A stretch of DNA of 64,000 nucleotides. It comes from Actinomycetota bacterium (lineage in GTDB: Bacteria > Actinomycetota > Acidimicrobiia > Acidimicrobiales > Ilumatobacteraceae). Under the pieces are notes generated by a model. The model was not told the origin of the DNA, made no database searches, and worked only from the letters and a program-made list of their open reading frames with translations. The position numbers and the translations under genes are program-made. The DNA is taken from contig WLIV01000002.1 in NCBI GenBank assembly GCA_009702045.1, positions 1 to 64,000 on the forward strand, given 5' to 3'. Positions 9,485-17,648 of the stretch are shown piece by piece (position 1 is the first letter of the stretch; every line of letters begins with the position of its first letter).

Positions 9485-11203
9485 GTGCGGGGTAATAGTG
9501 ACGGGATGAAAGCAATGCTTACATCCGACATACGGCCTTCCAGACGCCGCGGACGGCTCTCCCTCCCGCGCTTGGTGCTCGTGCTCGGCATCGCCGCCGC
9601 TGGTGTCACCATGATCAAACGATCCTTCGACAGCCAGCCTGCGTCGGCCCGCAGCGCAACCTGGTTCGCCCCCTACGCCGATGTGACCCTGACGCCATAC
9701 CTGGCCTTCGGGGATACTCGGCTGAACCCGGCGGACACGGTGGTGCTGGGCTTCGTCGTCGCCGACCACACTTCACCCTGCACGCCGAGTTGGGGTGGTT
9801 ACTACACACCGCAGGAGGCCGCGACCGGTGCCGACCTCGACCGCCGCCTGGCCACGTTGCGACGCCGCGGCGGACAGGCCGTGGTCTCCTTCGGCGGAGT
9901 CGCGAACACGGAACTGGCCGTTGCGTGCACAGATGAAGCCGCGCTCACCAAGGCCTACGTGTCCGTGCTCCAGCGCTACGAAGCGACCACCGTCGACCTC
10001 GACCTCGAAGGTGCCGCGCTGTCCGACGTTTCGGCCCGCACCCGGCGAGCGGCCGCGATCGCCAAAGCCCAGGCATCGTTCCCGAACGGTCTCGACGTGT
10101 GGCTGACGCTGCCCGTCGCCACCACCGGACTCACCGCCGATGGTGTGGCCACGGTCGACGCGTTTCTCGCCGCAGGAGTGCACGTCACCGGAATCAACGT
10201 GATGACCATGGACTTCGGCACGCTGACACCGGAGATGAACGTGGCCGACGCAGCGATCGAGGCGCTGAGCTCAGCATCGGCGCAGGTGCATGACAGCTTC
10301 AGCGCCGCCGGCATCGATCTCGACACCTCTGCGCTGTGGGCCCACATGGGCGCCACCGTCATGATCGGCCGCAACGACGTCCGCACCGAGGTCTTCAACC
10401 TCGACGATGCCAACGAGTTGCTCGCGTTCGCCCATCTCCACGGCCTGGGTCGCATCTCGCTCTGGTCGATCAACCGCGACGCACCGTGCGGCCCAGAGGT
10501 CGACAGCGGCGTCGCGCAGAACGGGTGCAGCGGTGTGGAGCAGACTTTGGGCGCCTTCACTCAACTGTTCGCCGCCGACATCGCCTCCATCGACGCTGAG
10601 TTCGACTCCGACTCCGACTCCGACAACCCACAAACGTCTATGGCCCGCACCTGGGCGTCCTCATCACGCACCGGCCTCGTACTTGACGACCCGGCCACAG
10701 CGCCGTATCCCATCTGGAACCCGGCCACCGGCTACAAGGGCAACGACAAGGTCGTGTGGCACGGCAACGTGTACCAGACCGCGTGGTGGACCCAGGCGGT
10801 GCAGCCCGATGCACCGAAGGCCAACCCCTGGGACAGTCCGTGGAAACTGGTCGGACCGGTACTCCCCACCGACACCGCGCCCACCACGACCACCATCCCG
10901 TTCGGCGTGTACCCGCAGTGGAATGCATCGACCGCCTACCCCGCCGGATCGCGTGTGTTGAACCACGGTGCGGCCTTCTTAGCGAAGTGGTACGTCATCG
11001 GCCAAGAGCCGGGCGCGCCGGCCGCCAACCCGTGGGACACCGGCTGGCAGGCCGTCACACCGACCGCCGACGAGATCGCCGGCATTACCGCCGCTGTCAC
11101 CACTACCACCGCTGTCACCACCGCCGGTGTCACCACCACCGCTGTCACCACCACCACCGCTGTCACCTCCCCGACCGCTGTCACCAGCACTCCGAGCAAC
11201 TGA
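9485..11203 (+). CDS. Secreted GH18 chitinase-like protein with two CBM5/12 modules
   Basis: A 572-residue exported glycoside hydrolase family 18 protein. An Arg-rich start and hydrophobic segment (about residues 28-48) form a signal/anchor. The GH18 barrel follows: VVSFGG, then DLDLE (171-175, the DxDxE catalytic motif with Glu175 as acid), VMTMDFG and SLWSINRD. An acidic SDSDSD linker leads to two chitin-binding type 3 (CBM5/12) repeats at about 408-456 and 475-530 (YPxWNxxTxY ... NPWDxxW) and a Thr/Val-rich tail. Probably binds and cuts chitin or another beta-linked aminosugar polymer at the cell surface. The alternative start is ATG at 9506. The GT2 gene begins 10 nt downstream. Confidence 0.85.
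   Translation: MRGNSDGMKAMLTSDIRPSRRRGRLSLPRLVLVLGIAAAGVTMIKRSFDSQPASARSATWFAPYADVTLTPYLAFGDTRLNPADTVVLGFVVADHTSPCTPSWGGYYTPQEAATGADLDRRLATLRRRGGQAVVSFGGVANTELAVACTDEAALTKAYVSVLQRYEATTVDLDLEGAALSDVSARTRRAAAIAKAQASFPNGLDVWLTLPVATTGLTADGVATVDAFLAAGVHVTGINVMTMDFGTLTPEMNVADAAIEALSSASAQVHDSFSAAGIDLDTSALWAHMGATVMIGRNDVRTEVFNLDDANELLAFAHLHGLGRISLWSINRDAPCGPEVDSGVAQNGCSGVEQTLGAFTQLFAADIASIDAEFDSDSDSDNPQTSMARTWASSSRTGLVLDDPATAPYPIWNPATGYKGNDKVVWHGNVYQTAWWTQAVQPDAPKANPWDSPWKLVGPVLPTDTAPTTTTIPFGVYPQWNASTAYPAGSRVLNHGAAFLAKWYVIGQEPGAPAANPWDTGWQAVTPTADEIAGITAAVTTTTAVTTAGVTTTAVTTTTAVTSPTAVTSTPSN
11093..11185 (+). repeat. In-frame GCTGTCACC repeats in the GH18 tail
   Basis: Six copies of GCTGTCACC or GGTGTCACC begin at 11093, 11111, 11126, 11141, 11159 and 11177, separated by ACC runs. 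Periods of 15 and 18 bp keep the frame and encode Ala/Gly-Val-Thr with Thr runs. This resembles a slippage-prone wall or linker tail. Confidence 0.8.
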
Positions 11204-11213
11204 GGATCATTCC

Positions 11214-13418
11214 GTGAGCACTCTCCTCCACGCCCCCCGTCGTCGCCAATGGGGTGCCGACCGACGCAGCGAACCGCTGCCCACCGTGCCGCCAAAGGCC
11301 ACTCACCGTTCAATGGGCGCCAACCGCGGGGCCATCTGGGTCACGTTGGCGGCATGGATCGGCTACTCCTTGCGCACGCTCAAGTCCGAACTGTTGGATC
11401 GCACGCCGACCTGGTCGACGGTCATCCCGATGACCCTGTACCTCGTCGTCGCGGCGGCGCTCTCCACTTCGGCGCTCGCCTACCTGATCGCCCGCCAGGG
11501 CTTTCTTATCCGCAGCAGTCAGCACACCCGAGCAACTCGTCTCGACCTCGATACGCAGTTCGCCTCGGGTTCACCGTCGATGACCGTGCTGGTGCCGTCG
11601 TACCGTGAGGACACTCGTGTCGTCCGCCAGACGTTGCTGTCCGCTGCACTCCAAGAGTACGACGACATGTCGATCGTGCTCCTCGTCGATGACCCGGCCA
11701 ATCCTGGCACCGAGGAAGAACGCGAGCTGCTCGATGGCGCGCTGTCGCTCCCATGGGAGCTCAACCGGCTGCTCTCAGGTCCGGCCTCCGATGCCCGCAA
11801 CGCGCTGGCCGCATTCGACAACTCGTCGTCGCTGCGTTTGATGACGGACAGTCGCGAGCTGACCGAGTTGGCCACCGCCTACCAGGATGCAGCTGATGCA
11901 CTCGAGATGATCGCCGACACTGTCGCCAGGGTCGACCACACCGACGACTTCCTCGTCGATCAGGTGGTTGGCCGCTTGATCGGCGAGTTCCGCCAGATCG
12001 CTACGGCGATCGACGCTGCTGCCGATCAGGACGTCGACTTCACCGTCGAGCGGGCCCGGCAGTTGTACCTGCGTCTCGTCCGGGTCTTCACCGCCAGGGT
12101 CTCCGCATTCCAGCGCAAACGGTTCGCCTCGTTGTCGCACGAAGCGAACAAGGCAATGAACCTCAACAGCTATCTGTCGCTGATGGGCGGCGCCTACACG
12201 ATCTCGCATCGCGCCGGACTCACTCACCTCGATCCTGCTGTCGACCCTCGGAGCGCCGACCTGGTCGTGCCGCGCACCGAGTACGTGCTGACCCTCGATG
12301 CGGACAGCGTGTTGCTGCCCGAGTACTGCCTGCGGCTCGTGTACATCATGGAACAGCCCGGCAACGAGCGGATGGCCGTGGCACAGACTCCCTACAGCGC
12401 GTTCCCCGGTGCACCTACCCGCCTCGAACGCTTGGCAGGTGCGTCCACCGACCTCCAGCACCGAGTGCACCAGGGGCTCACCCATTACGGGGCGACGTAC
12501 TGGGTTGGCGCCAACGCCGTTCTGCGCCGCAGCGCGCTCGACGACATCTCCACCACGGAAATCGAACACGGCATTCCCGTCGTGCGCTACATCCACGACC
12601 GCACCGTCATCGAAGACACCGAGTCGAGTATCGATCTCGGCACTCATGGCTGGACGTTGTTCAACTACGGAGAGCGCCTCAGCTACAGCGCGACACCGCC
12701 CGACTTCGGCTCGCTCGCGATCCAGCGTCAACGGTGGGCGGACGGCGGCTTGATCATCTTGCCGAAGCTCATCAAGCAGTGGCGCTCGCGCAAGGAGTCC
12801 GATACTCCGATGACGTTCACGCAGTTCTTCCTGCGGCTGAACTACCTCGCATCGATCGCGTGGAGTAGCGCCGGGCTGGTGTTGCTGCTCCTCTACCCGT
12901 TCTCGCAGACCCTGCTGAGCCCGCTGGTGATCCTGGCTGCTGCTCCGTACTTCCTGGCCCAGGCGGACGATCTGTACGACTGCGGCTACCGCCGACGCGA
13001 CGTCGCCCGCATCTACGGCTTCAACCTGGTGTTGCTCGCCATCAATGTCGCCGGAGCGGTACGGTCGCTGGGCCAGGCGCTCACGGGCAACAAGATCGCA
13101 TTCGCCCGCACGCCCAAGCGCCAGAACCGCACGGCCGCCCGCGCCCCGTTCCTCGCCATCCCGCTGATCCTCATCGGATTCTCGGCGTACACCGTTGCCA
13201 AGGACTACGCCGAACACAGGTGGTGGCACGCCGGCTTCGCCGCGCTGAACGCGTCGACCGCCCTGTGGGCATTCGTGGCGCTGATCGGTGTCACCGCTGC
13301 CGTGACTGACCTCGCGACCGGAGTGGTTCGTTTCGTGTACCGGGACGCTGGCCCGGAGCCAGCCGCCCGCCCGACCACGCTCGACTGGGCAGTGGTACTC
13401 GACCGCGGTGCCGCATGA
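11214..13418 (+). CDS. Processive GT2 (cellulose-synthase-like) glycosyltransferase
   Basis: A 734-residue membrane family-2 glycosyltransferase, likely polymerising a beta-linked polysaccharide. Two N-terminal membrane segments (~35-55, 68-95) precede the GT-A domain with D159-D160, DAD (362-364), the ED pair (467-468) and QRQRW (504-508): all the D, DxD, ED, QxxRW hallmarks of processive enzymes. Four or more membrane segments follow. The D159 to DAD distance is ~200 residues against ~70 in BcsA, the excess being a helical, Asp/Ala-rich insert (~200-320). GTG 11214 follows GGAT. Coupled by ATGA to the TetR gene and 10 nt after the GH18 gene, so the three look like one transcription unit. 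Confidence 0.88.
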   Translation: MSTLLHAPRRRQWGADRRSEPLPTVPPKATHRSMGANRGAIWVTLAAWIGYSLRTLKSELLDRTPTWSTVIPMTLYLVVAAALSTSALAYLIARQGFLIRSSQHTRATRLDLDTQFASGSPSMTVLVPSYREDTRVVRQTLLSAALQEYDDMSIVLLVDDPANPGTEEERELLDGALSLPWELNRLLSGPASDARNALAAFDNSSSLRLMTDSRELTELATAYQDAADALEMIADTVARVDHTDDFLVDQVVGRLIGEFRQIATAIDAAADQDVDFTVERARQLYLRLVRVFTARVSAFQRKRFASLSHEANKAMNLNSYLSLMGGAYTISHRAGLTHLDPAVDPRSADLVVPRTEYVLTLDADSVLLPEYCLRLVYIMEQPGNERMAVAQTPYSAFPGAPTRLERLAGASTDLQHRVHQGLTHYGATYWVGANAVLRRSALDDISTTEIEHGIPVVRYIHDRTVIEDTESSIDLGTHGWTLFNYGERLSYSATPPDFGSLAIQRQRWADGGLIILPKLIKQWRSRKESDTPMTFTQFFLRLNYLASIAWSSAGLVLLLLYPFSQTLLSPLVILAAAPYFLAQADDLYDCGYRRRDVARIYGFNLVLLAINVAGAVRSLGQALTGNKIAFARTPKRQNRTAARAPFLAIPLILIGFSAYTVAKDYAEHRWWHAGFAALNASTALWAFVALIGVTAAVTDLATGVVRFVYRDAGPEPAARPTTLDWAVVLDRGAA

Positions 13419-14008
13419 CGCTCACTGCACATGCCTCGTACGTCGAACGCCGCGCCCGGCCACGCGTGCCGCAACCGGAGACCAAGGGGCTGATCATCAG
13501 CGCAGCGATCCAGATGATGCACGACCTGCCGGTGAACGCAGTGACGTACCGCGAGATCGCCGCCCGCGCCGGAGTCAACCAGAGTTACGTCGCCCGCTAC
13601 TTCGGCAGCCAGCAGGAGATGCTGATCGCTGTCACCGAGGAGTTGTCCCAACGGGCCAAGCGGCACTGGGCGAACCCCGACCCGCGAGCGATCATCAACG
13701 ATCCAGAGGTCCGCATTCGGCTGATGGTGATGCAGTACTTGCTGGCGATGGGGGTACCTCCCGAACGATTCGCCGACCAGACCCGTGAGCAGGTGGCTGC
13801 ATTGGACGAGCATTTCGTCCACCGCCTGGGCTACAACGAACGTGCCGTTCGGGCCTTCCGCGCCAAGATGGGCATGCTGCTGATGTTGACCCATGGCGGG
13901 ATGGCCCGCGCCAATGGCGTCGATGATGCGACGGTGAACGACGTCGTCACCCTGTTCGTCGACGAGCTCGAGCACGGCACTGCGTCCGTCGAGCGCTTGG
14001 GCTGGTAG
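13415..14008 (+). CDS. TetR-family transcriptional regulator
   Basis: A 197-residue TetR-type repressor. The DNA-binding helix-turn-helix spans about residues 24-70 (IISAAIQMMHDLPVNAVTYR, then EIAARAGVNQSYVARYFGS, the recognition-helix signature), and a divergent helical ligand-binding domain follows. The ATG overlaps the GT2 stop by 4 nt, so it is co-translated with the glycosyltransferase and may autoregulate the GH18-GT2 unit. The AT-rich region at 9439-9483 is the most likely operator location, though no clear palindrome is assigned. The ligand is unknown. Confidence 0.87.
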   Translation: MTLTAHASYVERRARPRVPQPETKGLIISAAIQMMHDLPVNAVTYREIAARAGVNQSYVARYFGSQQEMLIAVTEELSQRAKRHWANPDPRAIINDPEVRIRLMVMQYLLAMGVPPERFADQTREQVAALDEHFVHRLGYNERAVRAFRAKMGMLLMLTHGGMARANGVDDATVNDVVTLFVDELEHGTASVERLGW

Positions 14009-14019
14009 CCCGCCATCCG

Positions 14020-14826
14020 TCAGTAGATGTTCGCGGTGCCGCCGCCGTCGAGGTGCATGTTGACACCGTTGACGAAGTCGGCCCGCGGGCTGCTGAGGTA
14101 GGTGACAGCGAACGCGATGTCCTCCGGCTGGCCGATGCGCAGCACCGTCTGACCAGTGCCCTTGAGCACGTACTCGGCAGCCTGATCGATGCCTTCCCAC
14201 CCGCGCTTGGCGGCGAAATTGGTGAGGAAGTCCACGAGCCCCTCGGTCATGATCATCCCCGGCGTCACCATGTTGACGGTGACGCCACTGCCCTTCAGGT
14301 TCTTCGACAGGCTCATCGTCATGTTCAGCATCGCTGCCTTGGCCGTGCCGTAGTCGGGCTGCGCCGAGGTCGGGATCGTGCCCGCCATGCTGCCGATCTG
14401 AACGATGCGACCCCACTGCTGCTCCTTCATCGCCGGTGCGAACCGATGAATCAGTCGAGCTGCGGCCAGCACGTTCTTCTCGTACGTCGCGACCCACTCG
14501 GTGAGCGCGACGTCGAACCAGTTGACCGCCTTCTCCTCGGAGCCGCCGCCCGCGTTGTTCACCAGGATGTCGATGCCACCGAATGCGGCGAACGCAGCAT
14601 CGGCCACCTTCGCTGCCCCCTCGTCCGTGGAAAGGTCGCCCTGCGCCGCGGCGACCGTATGGCCGGCAGCGGCGAACTCGGCGTGCACCACTTCGAGTCG
14701 CTCGGCATTACGGCCGTGCAGCACCACCGACACGCCCTCCTCGGCGAGCATCCTGGCGATGCCTTTGCCGATACCCGAGTTGCTGCCGGTCACCAGCGCG
14801 CGCTTGCCCTTGAGCTGCAGATCCAT
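14020..14826 (-). CDS. Short-chain dehydrogenase/reductase (SDR)
   Basis: A 268-residue classical SDR, NAD(P)-dependent and cytosolic. The Rossmann motif TGSNSGIGKG (14-23), NNAG (about 89-92), the catalytic Ser in IVQIGSMAG and the YGTAK pair (YxxxK) are all present, followed by PGMIMTEG. Residue Arg39 in LHGRNAER suggests NADPH preference, an inference from the family. The C-terminal third is longer than minimal SDRs, and the ending with VNMHLDGGG is typical of 3-oxoacyl-ACP-reductase-like members. GGGGA sits 4 nt before the ATG. Divergent from the GT-C gene and convergent with the TetR gene. Substrate unknown. Confidence 0.9.
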   Translation of the reverse strand: MDLQLKGKRALVTGSNSGIGKGIARMLAEEGVSVVLHGRNAERLEVVHAEFAAAGHTVAAAQGDLSTDEGAAKVADAAFAAFGGIDILVNNAGGGSEEKAVNWFDVALTEWVATYEKNVLAAARLIHRFAPAMKEQQWGRIVQIGSMAGTIPTSAQPDYGTAKAAMLNMTMSLSKNLKGSGVTVNMVTPGMIMTEGLVDFLTNFAAKRGWEGIDQAAEYVLKGTGQTVLRIGQPEDIAFAVTYLSSPRADFVNGVNMHLDGGGTANIY

Positions 14827-14912
14827 GTCCCCAGTGTCCCTTCCCCAGTCGGCCGACCCGACGCCGCTGTGATTCTGACACCTTCGTCAACTGGAGTCGA
14901 ATATGCCCGGGA

Positions 14913-14918
14913 TACGAT
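14913..14918 (+). promoter_or_regulatory. -10 hexamer TACGAT, leaderless start
   Basis: TACGAT ends 6 nt before the ATG of the GT-C gene at 14925. No ribosome-binding site is visible, so the transcript probably begins at the start codon. Confidence 0.5.
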
Positions 14919-14924
14919 TCGCGC

Positions 14925-16310
14925 ATGGTGGTGCGGAGAGTTGGTGATCGCTTCGTCGCCGCCGCACTGGCCGCAGCCACGATCGCCCTCGGTGCCACCC
15001 GCGCCGGAGACACCTCGTTCTGGCTCGACGAGGCCTACACCGCTGCCGTTGTCCGTCAGTCCTTCGGCGGACTCGCGCGCCTACTCGGCCACGAGGCCGG
15101 AATGGGGCCGTACTACCTCACGCTGTGGGCGTGGGAACGCCTCGGTGATTCCGAGTGGTCATTGCGCATGCTGTCGGTCACCGGCGGCGCACTGGCGGTA
15201 GCCGCGTTGTACCTGCTGGCCGCGCGGTTCATCGATCGACGGGTCGCCGCTGTCGCATGCGTCGCAGTGGTGTGCAACCCGATCTTCCTCTACGACCTCA
15301 CCGAACTACGGGCCTACTCGTGGGCGATGTGCTCCGTGGTGGTCAGCACCACATTGTTCCTCCGACTGCGAGCGGAGCCAAACCGTCGCCGAGCGGTGAT
15401 GTACGGGGCCAGCGTGGGCGGCGCGCTGGCCCTTGTGGTGTTCTCGGCGGGTGTGGTGCTGGCGCAGTTGTGCTTCACCGGACCGCTCATCACAGAACGT
15501 GCACGTCGCCGACTGTTGCTCATCGCCGGTGCTGTCGCTGCGGTCCTGCTCGGTCCATTCGTTCCCGCATTGCTCACCAGCCGACAGATCGACTGGATCC
15601 CACACACCACGATGCATCGGCTGAACATGCAGTCAGCGGTCGCGTTCGGCAGTTCGAACTGGCGAGCGTGCTTCGCGATCGGTCTCGTGCTGCTCACCCT
15701 CTCGCTCGTTCAGCGCCGACGACGCGGCGAGGCCGACATCGCGCTCGAAGTCATCCTGGCCAGCGTGGTGGCGACCATCGGCCTGCTGCTCGGCGTGTCG
15801 CTGATCAGGCCAGTGTTCGTGGCGCGCTATCTCGCCGGCGTGTTCCCACTGACCGCGCTGGGTGCCACCGCGGGGTACCTGCGGGCGGGCGATGCGCTGG
15901 TCACTCGACTGCGCACCGGGCACGATCTTCGGGTCGCGGTGCCGTGGATTCTGGCAGCGCTCAGCCTGGCCGGTATGCGAGGCCCGTTGTTCACCGACAG
16001 CGAGCGGCCCGAAGACCTACGCGCCCCCGGGCAGTTCCTCACCAAGTTCGTGCGGCCCGATCAGGCCGTGGTGTTCGACACGGCGCAACAAGCGACAGCG
16101 TTCAGCTACTACTGGACACCGCGTCCGGGTGTCCTCGTCGCCGAACATGTCGCGGCGACCGGCCTACCGTGTCGCGTCTGGTGGGTTGTGCGTGGCCACG
16201 GCGATGCGCTCGATCCAGTGGTCAGCGCTGCGCCGGCGGATGCCACCGTGGCCGTCTACGACTTCGTCGGCTACACCATCGGCGACATTGACGGCTGCCG
16301 CGTCGGCTGA
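14925..16310 (+). CDS. GT-C membrane glycosyltransferase (GT39-like)
   Basis: A 461-residue polytopic membrane protein of the dolichyl/polyprenyl-phosphate-sugar-dependent GT-C superfamily. The key acidic motif FWLDEAYT (residues 32-39) lies in the first outer loop after the N-terminal helix, where these enzymes keep catalytic Asp/Glu. About nine further hydrophobic segments follow between ~70 and ~350, then a soluble C-terminal domain of ~110 residues. It probably transfers a sugar from a lipid carrier to a cell-envelope acceptor. It stands alone between an SDR and a convergent GNAT gene, so the acceptor is unknown. Confidence 0.8.
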   Translation: MVVRRVGDRFVAAALAAATIALGATRAGDTSFWLDEAYTAAVVRQSFGGLARLLGHEAGMGPYYLTLWAWERLGDSEWSLRMLSVTGGALAVAALYLLAARFIDRRVAAVACVAVVCNPIFLYDLTELRAYSWAMCSVVVSTTLFLRLRAEPNRRRAVMYGASVGGALALVVFSAGVVLAQLCFTGPLITERARRRLLLIAGAVAAVLLGPFVPALLTSRQIDWIPHTTMHRLNMQSAVAFGSSNWRACFAIGLVLLTLSLVQRRRRGEADIALEVILASVVATIGLLLGVSLIRPVFVARYLAGVFPLTALGATAGYLRAGDALVTRLRTGHDLRVAVPWILAALSLAGMRGPLFTDSERPEDLRAPGQFLTKFVRPDQAVVFDTAQQATAFSYYWTPRPGVLVAEHVAATGLPCRVWWVVRGHGDALDPVVSAAPADATVAVYDFVGYTIGDIDGCRVG

Positions 16311-16326
16311 CGCCGCGGCCGCCAGC

Positions 16327-17001
16327 TCATGGCGCGAGCTCACCGGTCAATGGGTCGTAGATGACCGCCCGCTCGGAAGGAGGGGCAACCCGACTGGGGA
16401 GTCGAACGATCGCGTCGACGATCTGCTCGGCGGCTTCGGTACGTAGCCCGCCGACGTGCATGAACCCGGGCCATCCCTGGTGACGATGAAACCCAGCTGC
16501 TGTGTACACGAGTTTGCGGGCGATATTGCGGCGGCGATGCTCGGGCGCGACATAGATCTGTTCGATGAACGCGTCCTCAGTCCGCCATTTCACCGCTCCC
16601 ACCTGCTGCTCGCTTGCCACTGGCATCGTGAAGAAGGCGGAGTTGCTGATGACGGTGCCATCGGCGAGGTCCGCCGTGTCGAAGGCAGTCAGCGTTCGAG
16701 AGTGTGACCCCTTCTCCACGCTGGGCACATCGACGAACCACAGGTCGGGAGCGCCCGACACGTCCCAACTACTGACGATCACCTGCGTTCGGCGCTGGTC
16801 GTCAAGGTCTGCGCGACACGCGATTCGTTGCCCGGGACCCACGCTGAGAGTCGCATCCGGCCCCACGACGGTGCCGTCGGGAAACTGATCGCCGAGATAC
16901 AGGCTCACCTGCCACAGCCCCCCTGAAAGCGCCGCAGTCCGTAGTGTCCACTCACCGGCGAACGTCGGCCGTGCGGCACCTGGCGAAGCGGGCGTGGTCA
17001 C
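16327..17001 (-). CDS. GNAT-like acetyltransferase domain protein
   Basis: A 224-residue protein whose C-terminal half carries a GNAT-type acetyl-CoA-binding signature: QIYVAPEHRRRNIARKLVYT corresponds to beta4 and the pyrophosphate loop (R/QxxGxG/A position filled by RRRNIA, so a weak match). The first ~125 residues are beta-rich and not recognisable. The GTG at 17001 overlaps the stop of the upstream secreted-protein gene (GTGA). That fixes the start, since longer versions would run through that gene in another frame. The coupling suggests a joint function, but there is no evidence of a substrate. Confidence in GNAT is moderate. Confidence 0.6.
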   Translation of the reverse strand: MTTPASPGAARPTFAGEWTLRTAALSGGLWQVSLYLGDQFPDGTVVGPDATLSVGPGQRIACRADLDDQRRTQVIVSSWDVSGAPDLWFVDVPSVEKGSHSRTLTAFDTADLADGTVISNSAFFTMPVASEQQVGAVKWRTEDAFIEQIYVAPEHRRRNIARKLVYTAAGFHRHQGWPGFMHVGGLRTEAAEQIVDAIVRLPSRVAPPSERAVIYDPLTGELAP

Positions 17002-17534
17002 TTCGAACGGAACAGCGCGACGATCTCGGTGGCCCCAGGAGCCGCAGTCGTGATTGAGTAGCAGCGCTTGCCCTTGGGCAGCGAGAATTCGGCAGTGAAG
17101 CGCCGCTGCTTCTCCCTGAAATTGAGGCTCTCGAGCGCAGGGATCGACGGATTGAGTACCACGCTCGGATCCTCGCACGCGACCTGGCGGACGGTGGTGG
17201 CGACCAGCGAGGACTGGGACTCCACACAGTTGTCATCCAGGTTGATGAGCCGGAAGCCGAGCTCCACCTCGCGATGATTCACCTTGTTGAACGCACCGTT
17301 GCCGGTCTCAACGTCGCCGAGGTAACCGACCAGGGACCGCGCTGGAATCTTCACTCCACCCAGGTTGGGGGCACACACGCCGAGCTTGGTCGATTCCTCG
17401 GCGTGATCGGAGTGTCCTGCATCGGCCTGCGTCGGCTGATCGGCGTGCGCGACGGTCGCCATCGCCACCGGAGCGAACGCCGCTGCGGCCGACACCAGCA
17501 CACCGAAGGGGCCGAGTAGATTTCCTCGTTGCAT
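16998..17534 (-). CDS. Secreted protein with signal peptide, unknown function
   Basis: A 178-residue exported protein. An N-terminal signal peptide (hydrophobic ~8-30, GPFGVLVSAAAAFAPVAMA, with a probable cleavage after AHA) is followed by a mature domain with four cysteines (GVCAPN, DNCVES, QVACEDP, GKRCYS) that could make two disulfides. No lipobox is present. ATG 17534 is chosen because a TAGCTT -10 ends 6 nt upstream. It is followed with a 4-nt overlap by the GNAT-like gene. No family recognised. Confidence 0.7.
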   Translation of the reverse strand: MQRGNLLGPFGVLVSAAAAFAPVAMATVAHADQPTQADAGHSDHAEESTKLGVCAPNLGGVKIPARSLVGYLGDVETGNGAFNKVNHREVELGFRLINLDDNCVESQSSLVATTVRQVACEDPSVVLNPSIPALESLNFREKQRRFTAEFSLPKGKRCYSITTAAPGATEIVALFRSK

Positions 17535-17540
17535 CAATCG

Positions 17541-17546
17541 AAGCTA
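17541..17546 (-). promoter_or_regulatory. -10 hexamer TAGCTT, leaderless start
   Basis: TAGCTT on the minus strand ends 6 nt before the ATG at 17534 of the secreted-protein gene. It lies just downstream of the nrdJ terminator hairpin. Confidence 0.45.
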
Positions 17547-17574
17547 TCACAGTTCGGTTCGGCCGATCCCAGGG

Positions 17575-17624
17575 TTCACGTCGCGGGGTGTACCGCACGT
17601 ATGCGGTCAAGCCCGCGACGTGAA
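17575..17624 (-). terminator. Strong hairpin terminator after nrdJ
   Basis: Perfect 13-bp inverted repeat TTCACGTCGCGGG / CCCGCGACGTGAA enclosing a 24-nt loop that itself contains ACCGC/GCGGT. It lies 24 nt beyond the nrdJ stop. There is no long T-tract, as is common in high-GC actinomycetes. Confidence 0.8.
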
Positions 17625-17648
17625 GGGCAGTTGAGCCGATCGAGCGTG

